This document shows, one piece after another, positions 23,790 through 31,796 of a DNA stretch of 64,000 nt; position 1 is the first letter of the stretch, and each line of letters starts with the position of its first letter. The position numbers and the translations under genes were made by a program. This stretch comes from B3-G11 sp036985855 (GTDB taxonomy: Bacteria > Actinomycetota > Acidimicrobiia > Spongiisociales > UBA5794): the NCBI GenBank assembly GCA_036985855.1, contig BTQL01000003.1, forward strand, positions 1 through 64,000, in the 5' to 3' direction. The notes beneath the pieces are model-generated. The model was not told the origin of the DNA. It did no database searches and saw only the letters and a program-made list of their open reading frames with translations.

Positions 23790-24440
23790 ATGTTTCGTCG
23801 AAAACCTCACTCTGTGCCCGATGCCCTAGACGCTCTCCCCGGTCGACCCGCCGGTCCCGACTTGAGCGGCATCCACTTCCTCAATGGGAAGCCGATCATT
23901 CCTCCGTTCCCTGACGGTATCGCAGTTGTCTACGTTGGGATGGGATGCTTCTGGGGCGCGGAGAGCATCTTTTGGAAGCTTCCGGGCGTTTACACGACGG
24001 CGGTTGGCTATATGGGTGGATTCACTGAGAATCCAACGTATGAGGACGTCTGCACCGGGCGGACGGGACACGCAGAGGTCGCGCTCGTGGCTTATGACCC
24101 TGAGGTCGTCACATTCGATCGGATTCTCAAGAGCTTCTGGGAAGAGCATGACCCCACCCAGAAGGACCGCCAGGGAAATGACGTTGGTTCCCAGTATCGG
24201 TCGGTTATCTACTGGACCACAGAGGACCAACGTACCGCGGCACTCGAAGCGATGAAGGTATACGGAGTCGCCCTTCGGGACGCCGGGTACGAGGCGATCG
24301 CAACGGAGATCGCCGAAGCCGGCGCGTTCTACTACGCAGAGGAGTACCACCAGCAGTATCTGGCCAAGAACCCCGGCGGTTACTGCAACCACGGCTTCTG
24401 CCAGATCGAATTCACGTCTCCTGTCTCGCTCGGCGAGTAG
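23790..24440 (+). CDS. msrA: Peptide-methionine (S)-S-oxide reductase MsrA
   Basis: The 216-residue protein has the catalytic GCFWGAES motif (Cys53), VGYMGGFTENPTYEDVCTGRTGHAE, the substrate pocket HDPTQKDRQGNDVGSQYRS, and C-terminal resolving cysteines in NPGGYCNHGFCQ. It reduces methionine-S-sulfoxide using thioredoxin. ATG 23790 (MFRRKP) gives the usual actinobacterial N terminus; in-frame ATGs at 23751 and 23766 are less likely. The active-site residue is an ordinary TGC cysteine, not a UGA selenocysteine, despite the tRNA-Sec in this window. The next plus-strand gene begins 41 bp downstream. Confidence 0.95.
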   Translation: MFRRKPHSVPDALDALPGRPAGPDLSGIHFLNGKPIIPPFPDGIAVVYVGMGCFWGAESIFWKLPGVYTTAVGYMGGFTENPTYEDVCTGRTGHAEVALVAYDPEVVTFDRILKSFWEEHDPTQKDRQGNDVGSQYRSVIYWTTEDQRTAALEAMKVYGVALRDAGYEAIATEIAEAGAFYYAEEYHQQYLAKNPGGYCNHGFCQIEFTSPVSLGE

Positions 24441-24480
24441 CCTGATCCGGCACTGGGTACCAACTGCAAGGGAGCGCGAG

Positions 24481-24759
24481 ATGGAGTGGGTTGCGAGGTT
24501 CATGTGGACGGTCATCATTGCCCTGTTCGTGGGTGCGCTGATCGGCGGATTGGCGAGAATCCTTTTGCCGGGGAAGCAGAGGATGACGTTCACGGCCACC
24601 ATCGGTGTCGGTTTCGTCGCAGCACTGATCGGTGGTCTGCTCGCTGATGCGCTTGGTCTTGCGGACACCGATGGAATCGACTGGATCAAGTTCGCCATAC
24701 AACTCGGCCTTGCCGTTGTGGGGGTCGGCTTCTATTCAGGCTGGTTCTTCAAGAGATAG
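24481..24759 (+). CDS. GlsB/YeaQ/YmgE-type (transglycosylase-associated) membrane protein
   Basis: This 92-residue protein has three hydrophobic helices with the glycine-rich repeats FVGALIGGLARILLPGKQ and VGFVAALIGGLLADALGL, the pattern of the transglycosylase-associated/GlsB family of general-stress membrane proteins. Its molecular function is not established. GGAG lies just before ATG 24481. It sits between msrA and a potassium channel gene on the same strand, a grouping compatible with stress responses. About 145 bp after it, before the channel gene, contain nothing recognised. Confidence 0.85.
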   Translation: MEWVARFMWTVIIALFVGALIGGLARILLPGKQRMTFTATIGVGFVAALIGGLLADALGLADTDGIDWIKFAIQLGLAVVGVGFYSGWFFKR

Positions 24760-24904
24760 TCACCCATCACCTTCCAACCAGTATCGGTGCATGCGATGGG
24801 TGCCCGTTTCGACGATGAACAGTGGTTGTTGCCGGCCACAGAGCTCGGAGATACCCGACTCGTCTTGTGTTTCGACCTACCGTTGACGGGCAAGAGGAGG
24901 AACA

Positions 24905-25627
24905 ATGGGCGGTGACGGTCGGTGGCGGCTTTTCAAGGATGAAGGAAAGTACCTGGATCGATTTGGTCTTGTCCTTGCCCTGACGACGATCTCGGTGTCC
25001 GTGCTTGCCCTTGTTGATCTGGACGATCCCGGTGAGAACCTGCGTTCTTCGGTCGGGCGGCTCGTCGTCACGTTCACGGTTGGGATCACGCTGCTGATCG
25101 CTTTGCGGGCTTCAGGAGTTACGAGGTCGTGGCAGAGATTTGCCGACATCGTCATAGGTCTCACACTCGTGGCTGAGGTCATTTTCGAGTTGTTGACCCC
25201 ATTTCTCGATCTCGCCCCCTCCCTCAACCCGGGTCGTCCGAGTGCGCTTTGGGTCGCCATCGCAGTTCTGTCACCCATCGTTGTCCTTCGTCGCGTCTTG
25301 TCCCACTCCGCGGTCACCTATGAGACGCTGGCAGGGGCGCTGTCGGTGTACCTTCTCGTAGCGATCGCATTCAGCTACCTGTTCCTAGAAGTGCAGCGAT
25401 TCGGTTCTGTCCCGTTCTTTGGTGTTGAAGAGTCGACCTCGAGTTTCATGTACTTCTCCCTCGTGACGGTGACCACCGTCGGGTATGGAGATCTTGCTGC
25501 TGTGTCGGATCTCGGGCGGTACCTCGCAACAGCAGAGGCGATCATTGGGCAGGTATTTCTCGTCACGATCGTCGCACGCCTCGTGAGTTTGTACTCGCGT
25601 GCACCGACCCAGCCGGAATTAGACTGA
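24905..25627 (+). CDS. Voltage-gated-like potassium channel
   Basis: The 240-residue protein has about six transmembrane helices and the canonical K+ selectivity filter TTVGYGD between the last two (FMYFSLVTVTTVGYGDLA, then ATAEAIIGQVFLVTIVARLV). The fourth segment is only weakly basic (VVLRRVLSH), so voltage sensing is uncertain. The inner-helix sequence matches Ion_trans_2 channels. There is no RCK or cyclic-nucleotide domain. ATG 24905 follows a strong AGGAGG. The purine nucleoside phosphorylase gene starts 24 bp downstream and may be co-transcribed. Confidence 0.92.
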   Translation: MGGDGRWRLFKDEGKYLDRFGLVLALTTISVSVLALVDLDDPGENLRSSVGRLVVTFTVGITLLIALRASGVTRSWQRFADIVIGLTLVAEVIFELLTPFLDLAPSLNPGRPSALWVAIAVLSPIVVLRRVLSHSAVTYETLAGALSVYLLVAIAFSYLFLEVQRFGSVPFFGVEESTSSFMYFSLVTVTTVGYGDLAAVSDLGRYLATAEAIIGQVFLVTIVARLVSLYSRAPTQPELD

Positions 25628-25651
25628 TCGAGTCCGCGACCCGGAGAATCG

Positions 25652-26368
25652 ATGTCGACGCCCCATATTGCAGCAGCCGAAGGCGAAATTGCTGAAGCCG
25701 TATTGCTTCCTGGTGATCCCTTGCGAGCTAAGTTCATCGCCGAGACCTTCTTCGAGGATGCCAGAGAAGTGACCGGCGTGCGCGGCATGCTCGGATTCAC
25801 CGGCGCGTACAAGGGAATGTCGGTGTCGGTGATGGGTACCGGAATGGGGATTCCATCCGCTTCGATATACATCACCGAGCTGATCCGTTTCTATGGAGTC
25901 AAGCGTCTTGTTCGTGTTGGCTCATGTGGCGGTTTGTCCGTAGATGTCCCACTGCGAGGAATCATTCTCGCTTCGGGGGCGTGCACAGATTCCGGTGTCA
26001 ACCGTGCACGGTACGGGGGTTGGGACTTCGCCGCCACAGCGGACTTCAGACTTCTCTCGGCAACCGCTGAGGCTGCGGAGGCTGCCGACCAGGTTGTCCA
26101 CGTCGGAAACGTCCATTCATCCGACAGCTTCTACAACCCGGTTCCGAATGCGCTCGAGATCTGGCAGGGGATGAACGTCCTTGCCGTGGAGATGGAAGCA
26201 GCAGGCTTGTACGGCATCGCGGCTTCAGAGGGTGTCCGATCCCTGTGTGTTCTGACGGTGTCGGACCACCTCGTCACTCAGGAAGAGACGACCTCGGAGG
26301 AACGTGAGCGCACGTTCGGAGACATGGTCACGCTCGCACTCGAGGGTTTGCTCGCTGACGCTTCTTAG
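25652..26368 (+). CDS. deoD: Purine-nucleoside phosphorylase, DeoD type
   Basis: The 238-residue protein is a hexameric-type (trimer of dimers) PNP: LLPGDPLRAKFIAETF (phosphate/ribose site), VMGTGMGIPSASIY, RVGSCGG, and the ribose-binding VEMEAAGLYGIA followed by LTVSDH (catalytic Asp). It phosphorolyses purine (deoxy)ribonucleosides to base and (deoxy)ribose-1-phosphate for purine salvage. ATG 25652 has GGAG upstream. It lies in a plus-strand run from msrA to trmH, with short spacers and no other salvage genes in view. Confidence 0.95.
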   Translation: MSTPHIAAAEGEIAEAVLLPGDPLRAKFIAETFFEDAREVTGVRGMLGFTGAYKGMSVSVMGTGMGIPSASIYITELIRFYGVKRLVRVGSCGGLSVDVPLRGIILASGACTDSGVNRARYGGWDFAATADFRLLSATAEAAEAADQVVHVGNVHSSDSFYNPVPNALEIWQGMNVLAVEMEAAGLYGIAASEGVRSLCVLTVSDHLVTQEETTSEERERTFGDMVTLALEGLLADAS

Positions 26369-26412
26369 AAACTCAGTTCAACATCGTCTTGTTTCGGTCT
26401 ACGCTTCGGACC

Positions 26413-27000
26413 ATGACCCGCACCTTCTCTCTCACATACGACTATCTCTGTCCGTTCGCACGTAACGCCAACGAGACCGTCGTCGGCATGCTTCAGAATG
26501 GTGCACGGTACGAGGTGACATTCATCCCTTTCTCCCTCGAGGAGAACCACGCACAGGACGGAGATGTCCCCGAGTGGGAGCTACCGATCGGTGAGGTTGG
26601 CAGTGGTGTACTCGCGCTGCTGTGGTCGATAGCGGTCAGGGACAGTGTCCCCGAATCCTTCCTGGATTTTCACGTCGCACTCTTCGCTTCCCGTCATGAT
26701 GACGGTGCCGACATCAACGACGAAGCTGTGCTGCGATCCGTCGCGCAGTCGGTCGGCCTCGACTCGGACGTCATCCGTGCCGAGGTGGCTTCGGGAATCC
26801 CGGCCAAGACGCTCGCAGGTGAACACATGGGAGTTGTGAAGGACTATCACGTGTTCGGCGTGCCGACGTTCATCCAGGATGATGACGCCGTGTTCGTTCG
26901 AATCATGAACAGGCACGAGCCAGCCGACGTCGAGAAAGTTCTCGAGATGCTGAGTTGGACGAACCTCAACGAGTTCAAGCGAACCACGATCGATCGTTAG
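26413..27000 (+). CDS. DsbA-family (FrnE-like) oxidoreductase with a single active-site Cys
   Basis: The 195-residue protein has the thioredoxin fold with an alpha-helical insertion of the DsbA/FrnE class: N-terminal FSLTYDYLCPFARNANE, helical middle, and the cis-proline strand FGVPTFIQDDDAVFV. The CxxC motif is reduced to CPFA, leaving one cysteine (Cys13). Related actinobacterial proteins with CPWC act with mycothiol or in nitroreduction; a monothiol site suggests glutathione-transferase/isomerase-like or mycothiol-conjugating chemistry. There is no signal peptide, so it is cytosolic. ATG 26413 is chosen since the fold starts there. Confidence 0.83.
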   Translation: MTRTFSLTYDYLCPFARNANETVVGMLQNGARYEVTFIPFSLEENHAQDGDVPEWELPIGEVGSGVLALLWSIAVRDSVPESFLDFHVALFASRHDDGADINDEAVLRSVAQSVGLDSDVIRAEVASGIPAKTLAGEHMGVVKDYHVFGVPTFIQDDDAVFVRIMNRHEPADVEKVLEMLSWTNLNEFKRTTIDR

Positions 27001-27037
27001 CGCCGTGACCTGTCACGTGTCGTCCATTGCCTGACTC

Positions 27038-27814
27038 ATGGCCCATCCGACTGCCGCCACCCCCGAAGAGATGCGAGCCCTGATCGCGGGGAGACGCACG
27101 GATGACCCCTCGTGGTTCACCTATGGCGACATGACGCTGAATCCCGAGTCGATCGTCGACAAACTCACAGAACACATCACCGAGCGGCGCAGAGACGAGA
27201 TAGAGGCTGTACTCGACAGACGGACGCTCAACGTAACTGCCGTCATCGATGGCATGGTGGACCTCGGCAACGTTTCTGCGATCATGCGTTCCGCCGAGGC
27301 GTTCGGTGTTCAAACGGTGCATGCAATCGATACATCCGACGCGTTCAAGAGGTCCCGTAGAACCACGAGAGGCGCCGACAAATGGCTCGATCGCTATCGA
27401 TGGCAGGAAGCAACCTCCTGCTTCGACCATCTAGAAAGAGCCGGTTACAGGGTTCTACTTGCAGCCGCGACGGCCGCGGCGACACCGATCAGCGAGACCG
27501 ATCTGACCATGAAGGTGGCTGTCGTGTTCGGCAACGAACGTGAGGGTGTTTCTGCAGACACACAGCGTTTCGTCGACGAGTCGATTCAGATTCCCATGGA
27601 GGGTTTCGTCGAGAGCCTCAACGTGTCCGTCGCGGCATCGATAGTGCTCCATGAGGTCCACCGCCAGAGGATGAAGCGATACGGCCGCAACGGCGATCTA
27701 TCTCCAGAGGACAAGGATCGCATTCGTGCTGTGTGGTATCTCAAGTCGGTGCGGGAAGCAGAGGCAATCGTGCAGAGAGCCGTAGACGGTAAACCGAAGA
27801 ACGGACGCACCTAA
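27038..27814 (+). CDS. trmH: SPOUT tRNA/rRNA methyltransferase, TrmH-like
   Basis: The 258-residue protein has all three SpoU/TrmH motifs: motif 1 DLGNVSAIMRSAEAFG, motif 2 VVFGNEREGVS and motif 3 IPMEGFVESLNVSVAASIVL. These form the knotted SAM site, and Arg in motif 1 plus the motif 3 Ser/Asn are the expected catalytic residues. TrmH makes Gm18 in tRNA; the N-terminal helical extension and C-terminal RQRMKRYGR tail fit that enzyme better than RlmB. Some uncertainty remains as to tRNA or rRNA substrate. The stop overlaps that of the convergent beta-propeller gene through CTAA. Confidence 0.88.
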   Translation: MAHPTAATPEEMRALIAGRRTDDPSWFTYGDMTLNPESIVDKLTEHITERRRDEIEAVLDRRTLNVTAVIDGMVDLGNVSAIMRSAEAFGVQTVHAIDTSDAFKRSRRTTRGADKWLDRYRWQEATSCFDHLERAGYRVLLAAATAAATPISETDLTMKVAVVFGNEREGVSADTQRFVDESIQIPMEGFVESLNVSVAASIVLHEVHRQRMKRYGRNGDLSPEDKDRIRAVWYLKSVREAEAIVQRAVDGKPKNGRT

Positions 27815-28806
27815 TCGTTGGTCGTCTGTCGTTCCACGACCTGAATCTCCGAGTGGGCTCCCTCGCTGACCGTCCAGTATGCGAGGTCCATGTCGAAGGT
27901 GATCGCCTCGCCCTGATGCTCGTCCGGTGATGGCGAGATGCACGGCGTGTCGGCGAGCATCTCAGTCACGGAGATACCGACCTCTCTACGCCACATCCAC
28001 ACTGATCGATAGCCGCGCAGCGCGAGCGTGGTCCCGTCGGCGCTCATGTCGGCGCCCGAGACTTCCCCACCGAGGAACAAGGTGGCAACCAGAGTGAGGT
28101 CGATAGGGCCATCTGATGGCGACAGCGATCCTTTGAACACGAGCGCTTCGTCGAGGGCCTTTGTGACGAGGTACAGAGCGGGTTCGACCGGATCGATGAA
28201 GAGGGCCTCTGCGTTGTGGCTTGCGTCAGGATACCGATAGATAAGCGGTGTGGACTCACCGAACGTACCGTCGAGATCGGCAGGGTCGGCGTCGAGCACG
28301 CGATAGATGGTCACAAGCCCACCTCGGATGTTGAAGTTGTCTCCGATGTCTCCTACGTACAGGTAGGCGCCACCACCCCCAGGCCCTGGTCCAGCAGCCA
28401 TGTCCTCCCAATCGAGTGCGAAGGCATCCGGTATCTCGTACCCGCCAAGATCCTCTCCGGACTCGGTAAATGCGTGCAGCATTGCTCTGCCTCGCGAGTC
28501 GTTGTGCGACCAGAGAATGTCGGGAGTGGTTCGGCTCGCGGCGAGTCCGGATGCTTCGACGAGTTCCGTCGTTGCAACCGTCCCGGTGGTGATGATTCCT
28601 GAATAGAGATCGCAGACAGCAGTATCGGAAGAGAGGGTCGTGGTCGATGTCGTTGTTCGTGGGATGGAGGTCGTTGGCACAGGAGGGTCCGGTGCCAGCG
28701 AGGTTGTGGGTGCAGCTTCTCCCGCCGAGTCGCCTGCGCGCAGGGCTATCGAGATGACAACGACCGCGGCGGCGATCAGGATCAGAGCCAGAGTCGACCT
28801 GCGCAT
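27811..28806 (-). CDS. Secreted beta-propeller-like protein
   Basis: The 331-residue protein begins with a signal peptide or anchor (LALILIAAAVVVISIALRAG) and a Thr/Pro linker, followed by a repetitive beta-rich region with ASGLAASRTTPDILWSHNDS, LGGYEIPDAFALDWEDMAAG, AYLYVGDIGDNFNIRGGLV and SGADMSADGTTLALRGYRS. These phrases fit secreted propellers with calcium-like DxGDN turns. The function is unknown; no catalytic triad is visible. It lies 20 bp downstream of the M20 peptidase gene on the same strand and could be co-transcribed with it. Confidence 0.72.
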   Translation of the reverse strand: MRRSTLALILIAAAVVVISIALRAGDSAGEAAPTTSLAPDPPVPTTSIPRTTTSTTTLSSDTAVCDLYSGIITTGTVATTELVEASGLAASRTTPDILWSHNDSRGRAMLHAFTESGEDLGGYEIPDAFALDWEDMAAGPGPGGGGAYLYVGDIGDNFNIRGGLVTIYRVLDADPADLDGTFGESTPLIYRYPDASHNAEALFIDPVEPALYLVTKALDEALVFKGSLSPSDGPIDLTLVATLFLGGEVSGADMSADGTTLALRGYRSVWMWRREVGISVTEMLADTPCISPSPDEHQGEAITFDMDLAYWTVSEGAHSEIQVVERQTTND

Positions 28807-28826
28807 CGGACAAGGGTATCGGTCGT

Positions 28827-30173
28827 TTAGTGGTCTGTCTCCGCGAGTACGCGTAACGCGACTGCCTGGGCGATGCTCGCAGACGCGACATCTGCCAGTT
28901 CAACACTCTCGTTCGGTCCGTGATACCTACTCATCGGATCGGCAACACCGATGAGAAGCACCGCTGCATCCGGGTAGACACGCGAGAACGCAGCTACGAA
29001 CGGTATGGACCCACCCATTCCTGTCTCAACCGGCGTAGCGTCGTAGCCTGCGCGCATGCCTTCGCGGTATGCGTCGTACATGTCACCGACGGTGTCGAGA
29101 TCGACAGCGGAACCCAGCGCACCCGGTTCGATGATGATCTCCGCGCCCCATGGCACTGCGGCCTCGAGGTGGGAGATGAGCGCATCACGGGCTGTTTCAG
29201 GATCCTGGCCTGGTGCGATACGCATCGAGACCTTTGCGCTCGCCTCTGGGACGATCTGGTTGATGGCTTGTCCGATCGGCACCGAATCCATAGCGAGCAC
29301 CGAGATGGATGGCTGTGTCCAAAGGCGCGACGTGAGTGAGCCGTGCCCGACAAGCTCGAGGCCGTCGACCGGAAGAGTCTGATCGGCCAGCTCCTCTGGC
29401 GTGAGCTCGAGTGCATCTGCGTCATGTTCGACGAGGCCCTTCACGGCTACGGAGCCGTCGTTTCGGTGCAGAGAGCTGAGGACACGAGCGAGGACGATGT
29501 TGGCGTCCGGGTAGGCGCCTCCGAACGAACCAGAGTGAACGGCGTACGTGAGCGTGCGAACGGTCACTGTGCAGTCAACGAGTCCGCGCAATGAAGTTGT
29601 GAGTGTCGGTGTTCCCACTCGCCAGTTTCCTGCGTCCCCAATGATGATCGCATCGGAGGCGATCAGATCGGTGTACTCATCGAGAAATTCGACCAGGTGT
29701 GCAGAACCGATCTCTTCCTCTCCTTCGATGAACACCTTGATAGTCACGGGAATATCGGTGCCCAGTGCCCGAATAGATGCGAGATGCATCGCTATTCCTG
29801 CCTTGTCGTCCGCAGCGCCGCGTCCAAAGAGTCGACCTTCGCGTACAAAGGGGTCGAACGGTGAATCATCCCATTCATCTACCGGGCCGGGGGGCTGCAC
29901 GTCGTGATGGGCGTAGAGGAGTACGGTTGGCGCGTTCTCTGGGCCGCGTATATGGCCGTAAACGGCCGGGTGAGCACCCTCTATCTCGAGAAGGCGCACA
30001 TCCTGGAGGCCCGCAGCTTCCAGGAGCGATGCGACGAAGTCGGCAGATCTCCGAACTTCGCCGGCCGGGTATCCAGGCGCACTCACTGAAGGGATTCTCA
30101 CCATCGCCTCGAGCTCGTCGCGGATACGCGACAGGTCGGAGTGAACTGCCTGTCTCAGGTCGTCATACATCAA
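28827..30173 (-). CDS. M20 family metallopeptidase (dipeptidase)
   Basis: The 448-residue protein has the M20 metal-site series: LLYAHHDVQP (His and the adjacent catalytic Asp), FGRGAADDKAGIAM (bridging Asp), FIEGEEEIGSAHL (catalytic and metal Glu), IIGDAGN (metal Asp) and a C-terminal RYHGPNESV (metal His). A lid/dimerisation domain interrupts it near residues 200-340. It fits cytosolic dipeptidases of the PepV/CNDP class that use two zinc or manganese ions. The start is ATG 30173, with a second ATG one codon later. Confidence 0.92.
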   Translation of the reverse strand: MMYDDLRQAVHSDLSRIRDELEAMVRIPSVSAPGYPAGEVRRSADFVASLLEAAGLQDVRLLEIEGAHPAVYGHIRGPENAPTVLLYAHHDVQPPGPVDEWDDSPFDPFVREGRLFGRGAADDKAGIAMHLASIRALGTDIPVTIKVFIEGEEEIGSAHLVEFLDEYTDLIASDAIIIGDAGNWRVGTPTLTTSLRGLVDCTVTVRTLTYAVHSGSFGGAYPDANIVLARVLSSLHRNDGSVAVKGLVEHDADALELTPEELADQTLPVDGLELVGHGSLTSRLWTQPSISVLAMDSVPIGQAINQIVPEASAKVSMRIAPGQDPETARDALISHLEAAVPWGAEIIIEPGALGSAVDLDTVGDMYDAYREGMRAGYDATPVETGMGGSIPFVAAFSRVYPDAAVLLIGVADPMSRYHGPNESVELADVASASIAQAVALRVLAETDH

Positions 30174-30205
30174 CCCATCGTATCCATGAGACGTGTATGT
30201 TGCTA

Positions 30206-31210
30206 TCAGGCGAACCGTATCGAGCTCGTAGGACGTTCCGGTCGAAGATCGACGGCCGCCGCGAAGGAGAGCTCGAAGGGCTGTGTTGGCTTGAGACGAT
30301 GGCTCGTGATGCCGAGGTCGGTGGGTGCGGCGGGAAGGTCGAGCACAATGTGTGAAATCCCGAATGCTTGGGCATAACCAATGGCGCCGTCCATCGAAGC
30401 GGCGATCTCATAGGCAGTGCGAAGGGCACGGTAACCGTCGCTGGCCAGGTCCTCGGCGACCGTGTTTCCGGTGAGTGCTGCGATCGCTTCGGTCGAGAGG
30501 AGGTCGTCTCTGCCTGATATCGACACCGTGGCCCGTCCTGATCGTTCTGTGGTTTGCAGGGTGATGTACCCGCATCCTGAATCCGTGGCCGCGTGGAGCA
30601 CGGTCCGAAGGATTTGCCGCACTTTTGCGCTGTCACCCCACGCGCGACTTTTGGTGAGGTCTGATTCGAAGATCGCTTCGGTTCTCATGGTTGAAGCAAC
30701 GGATGCGATCTCCTCATCGAGTATGACCACACCCCCGATCGCCGTGTCGTCGATGGTGTTCGGATTCATGTCTGCTAGGTCAGACAGAGCCATCTCCACT
30801 TCTCGGGCATCTGTTCGGATTGCCAGCAGCATTTCTCGCTGTTCGTCGAATGCGAGGCCCGGAGAGTCAACCATGTGGTCGGCGAAACCGACGATCGATG
30901 TGAGAGGATCTCTCAGTGTGTATGCCATCCGTGTCCGCAACGAGGCGTCTGCCGTGCGCATGGACGCGATCTCGTCGACCATGCGGTCGCGTTCCTCGGT
31001 GAGAGTTTCGTTGCGTCGAACCGCAGACGCGGTGTAGATGCCAAGGGCAACGAAAGCGACTGCACTACCGACCATCACGAGGCGTGGAGTGGTTGACATC
31101 GTTGTAGCGATTCCTCCCAGAACGAAAAGGACGCCACCAGTTACCGCTGTCACGATCCAAGCGGTCGGAGCTGTTCGGTCGATGTGCATGTGGTACCTCA
31201 CGGCATACAT
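30206..31210 (-). CDS. Degenerate histidine-kinase-like membrane protein
   Basis: The 334-residue protein has two transmembrane helices (about residues 17-38 and 43-63), a short coiled linker, a HisKA-like dimerisation domain (TRMAYTLRDPLTSIVGFADH) and a weak HATPase_c-like end. In active kinases the helix reads SHELRTPL with the phosphoacceptor His; here that position is Tyr (about residue 97). The ATP-binding N and G boxes are not recognisable (VLHAATDSGCGYITL). It is therefore probably a pseudokinase with a signalling or scaffold role. No response regulator is adjacent. The start is uncertain (31210 or 31189); the longer open frame to 31528 overlaps the neighbouring gene and is rejected. 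Confidence 0.65.
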   Translation of the reverse strand: MYAVRYHMHIDRTAPTAWIVTAVTGGVLFVLGGIATTMSTTPRLVMVGSAVAFVALGIYTASAVRRNETLTEERDRMVDEIASMRTADASLRTRMAYTLRDPLTSIVGFADHMVDSPGLAFDEQREMLLAIRTDAREVEMALSDLADMNPNTIDDTAIGGVVILDEEIASVASTMRTEAIFESDLTKSRAWGDSAKVRQILRTVLHAATDSGCGYITLQTTERSGRATVSISGRDDLLSTEAIAALTGNTVAEDLASDGYRALRTAYEIAASMDGAIGYAQAFGISHIVLDLPAAPTDLGITSHRLKPTQPFELSFAAAVDLRPERPTSSIRFA

Positions 31211-31367
31211 CGACAGCAGGGAGATATCGGTGGAGGATGTTTGTACCTTGCTCGGACGCACTAGTCCTCCCAGTCGTCGGCTGTCGCGTGTCAGCAGGAA
31301 CCGAAGCGATGCGGCTTCGTGGATTCTCGCTCCGCTCTGGAGGTGACGGTACCTGTAGCCTGACGAC

Positions 31368-31796
31368 ATGGAAACGCCGATCATGGTGCCGATCGAGGTG
31401 CCGCTCGTGGGTGATGAGCGCCGGAAGAACTGGGCGAAAGTCATCACCAATGTTGACGAAACACTGACGTCCGGATGGGCATTTGAGGGGGACTTTGTCG
31501 CTACCGGTGGCATACAGGACGTGCCCATTGGATCGGTGCTGATGGTCTACGGCGAGCGCGGATCCCGCAGCAATCCTCAGATCGAGGCTCGGCTGTTCAA
31601 GGTCAACAATGACGGGACGGTGAGTCACATCTCGAGTGCGAAGGGCCGCGCCTGGGCGCGAACGCTGCGCGACGAGGTAGTACTGCTCCTGACGGACAAG
31701 GACGAGGCTCCTGCCACAGGGCAACCTTGGGATACCGGGCTGCTCCAGTATTCGATCGAGGCGCTTGCCGAGGAGCTACGCCGAAGAGGTCGATGA
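31368..31796 (+). CDS. Hypothetical protein
   Basis: The 142-residue protein begins METPIMVPIEVPLVGDERRK and contains TSGWAFEGDFVATGGIQDVP, EARLFKVNNDGTVSHISSAK and a C-terminal amphipathic helix (LLQYSIEALAEELRRRGR). It is soluble, with no signal peptide, metal site or known domain that I recognise. Codon use looks normal for the region. It is divergent from the kinase-like gene, and its 3' end overlaps the end of egtD by 21 bp. Confidence 0.68.
   Translation: METPIMVPIEVPLVGDERRKNWAKVITNVDETLTSGWAFEGDFVATGGIQDVPIGSVLMVYGERGSRSNPQIEARLFKVNNDGTVSHISSAKGRAWARTLRDEVVLLLTDKDEAPATGQPWDTGLLQYSIEALAEELRRRGR

Noticed and set aside
23946..23948. MsrA catalytic codon as a candidate selenocysteine site
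   Set aside because: The codon is TGC (cysteine), not TGA, so msrA is not a selenoprotein here.
31211..31528. N-terminal extension of the kinase-like frame to 31528
   Set aside because: It covers the divergent gene at 31368-31796 in antisense and reads as low-complexity Ser/Arg-rich shadow sequence.
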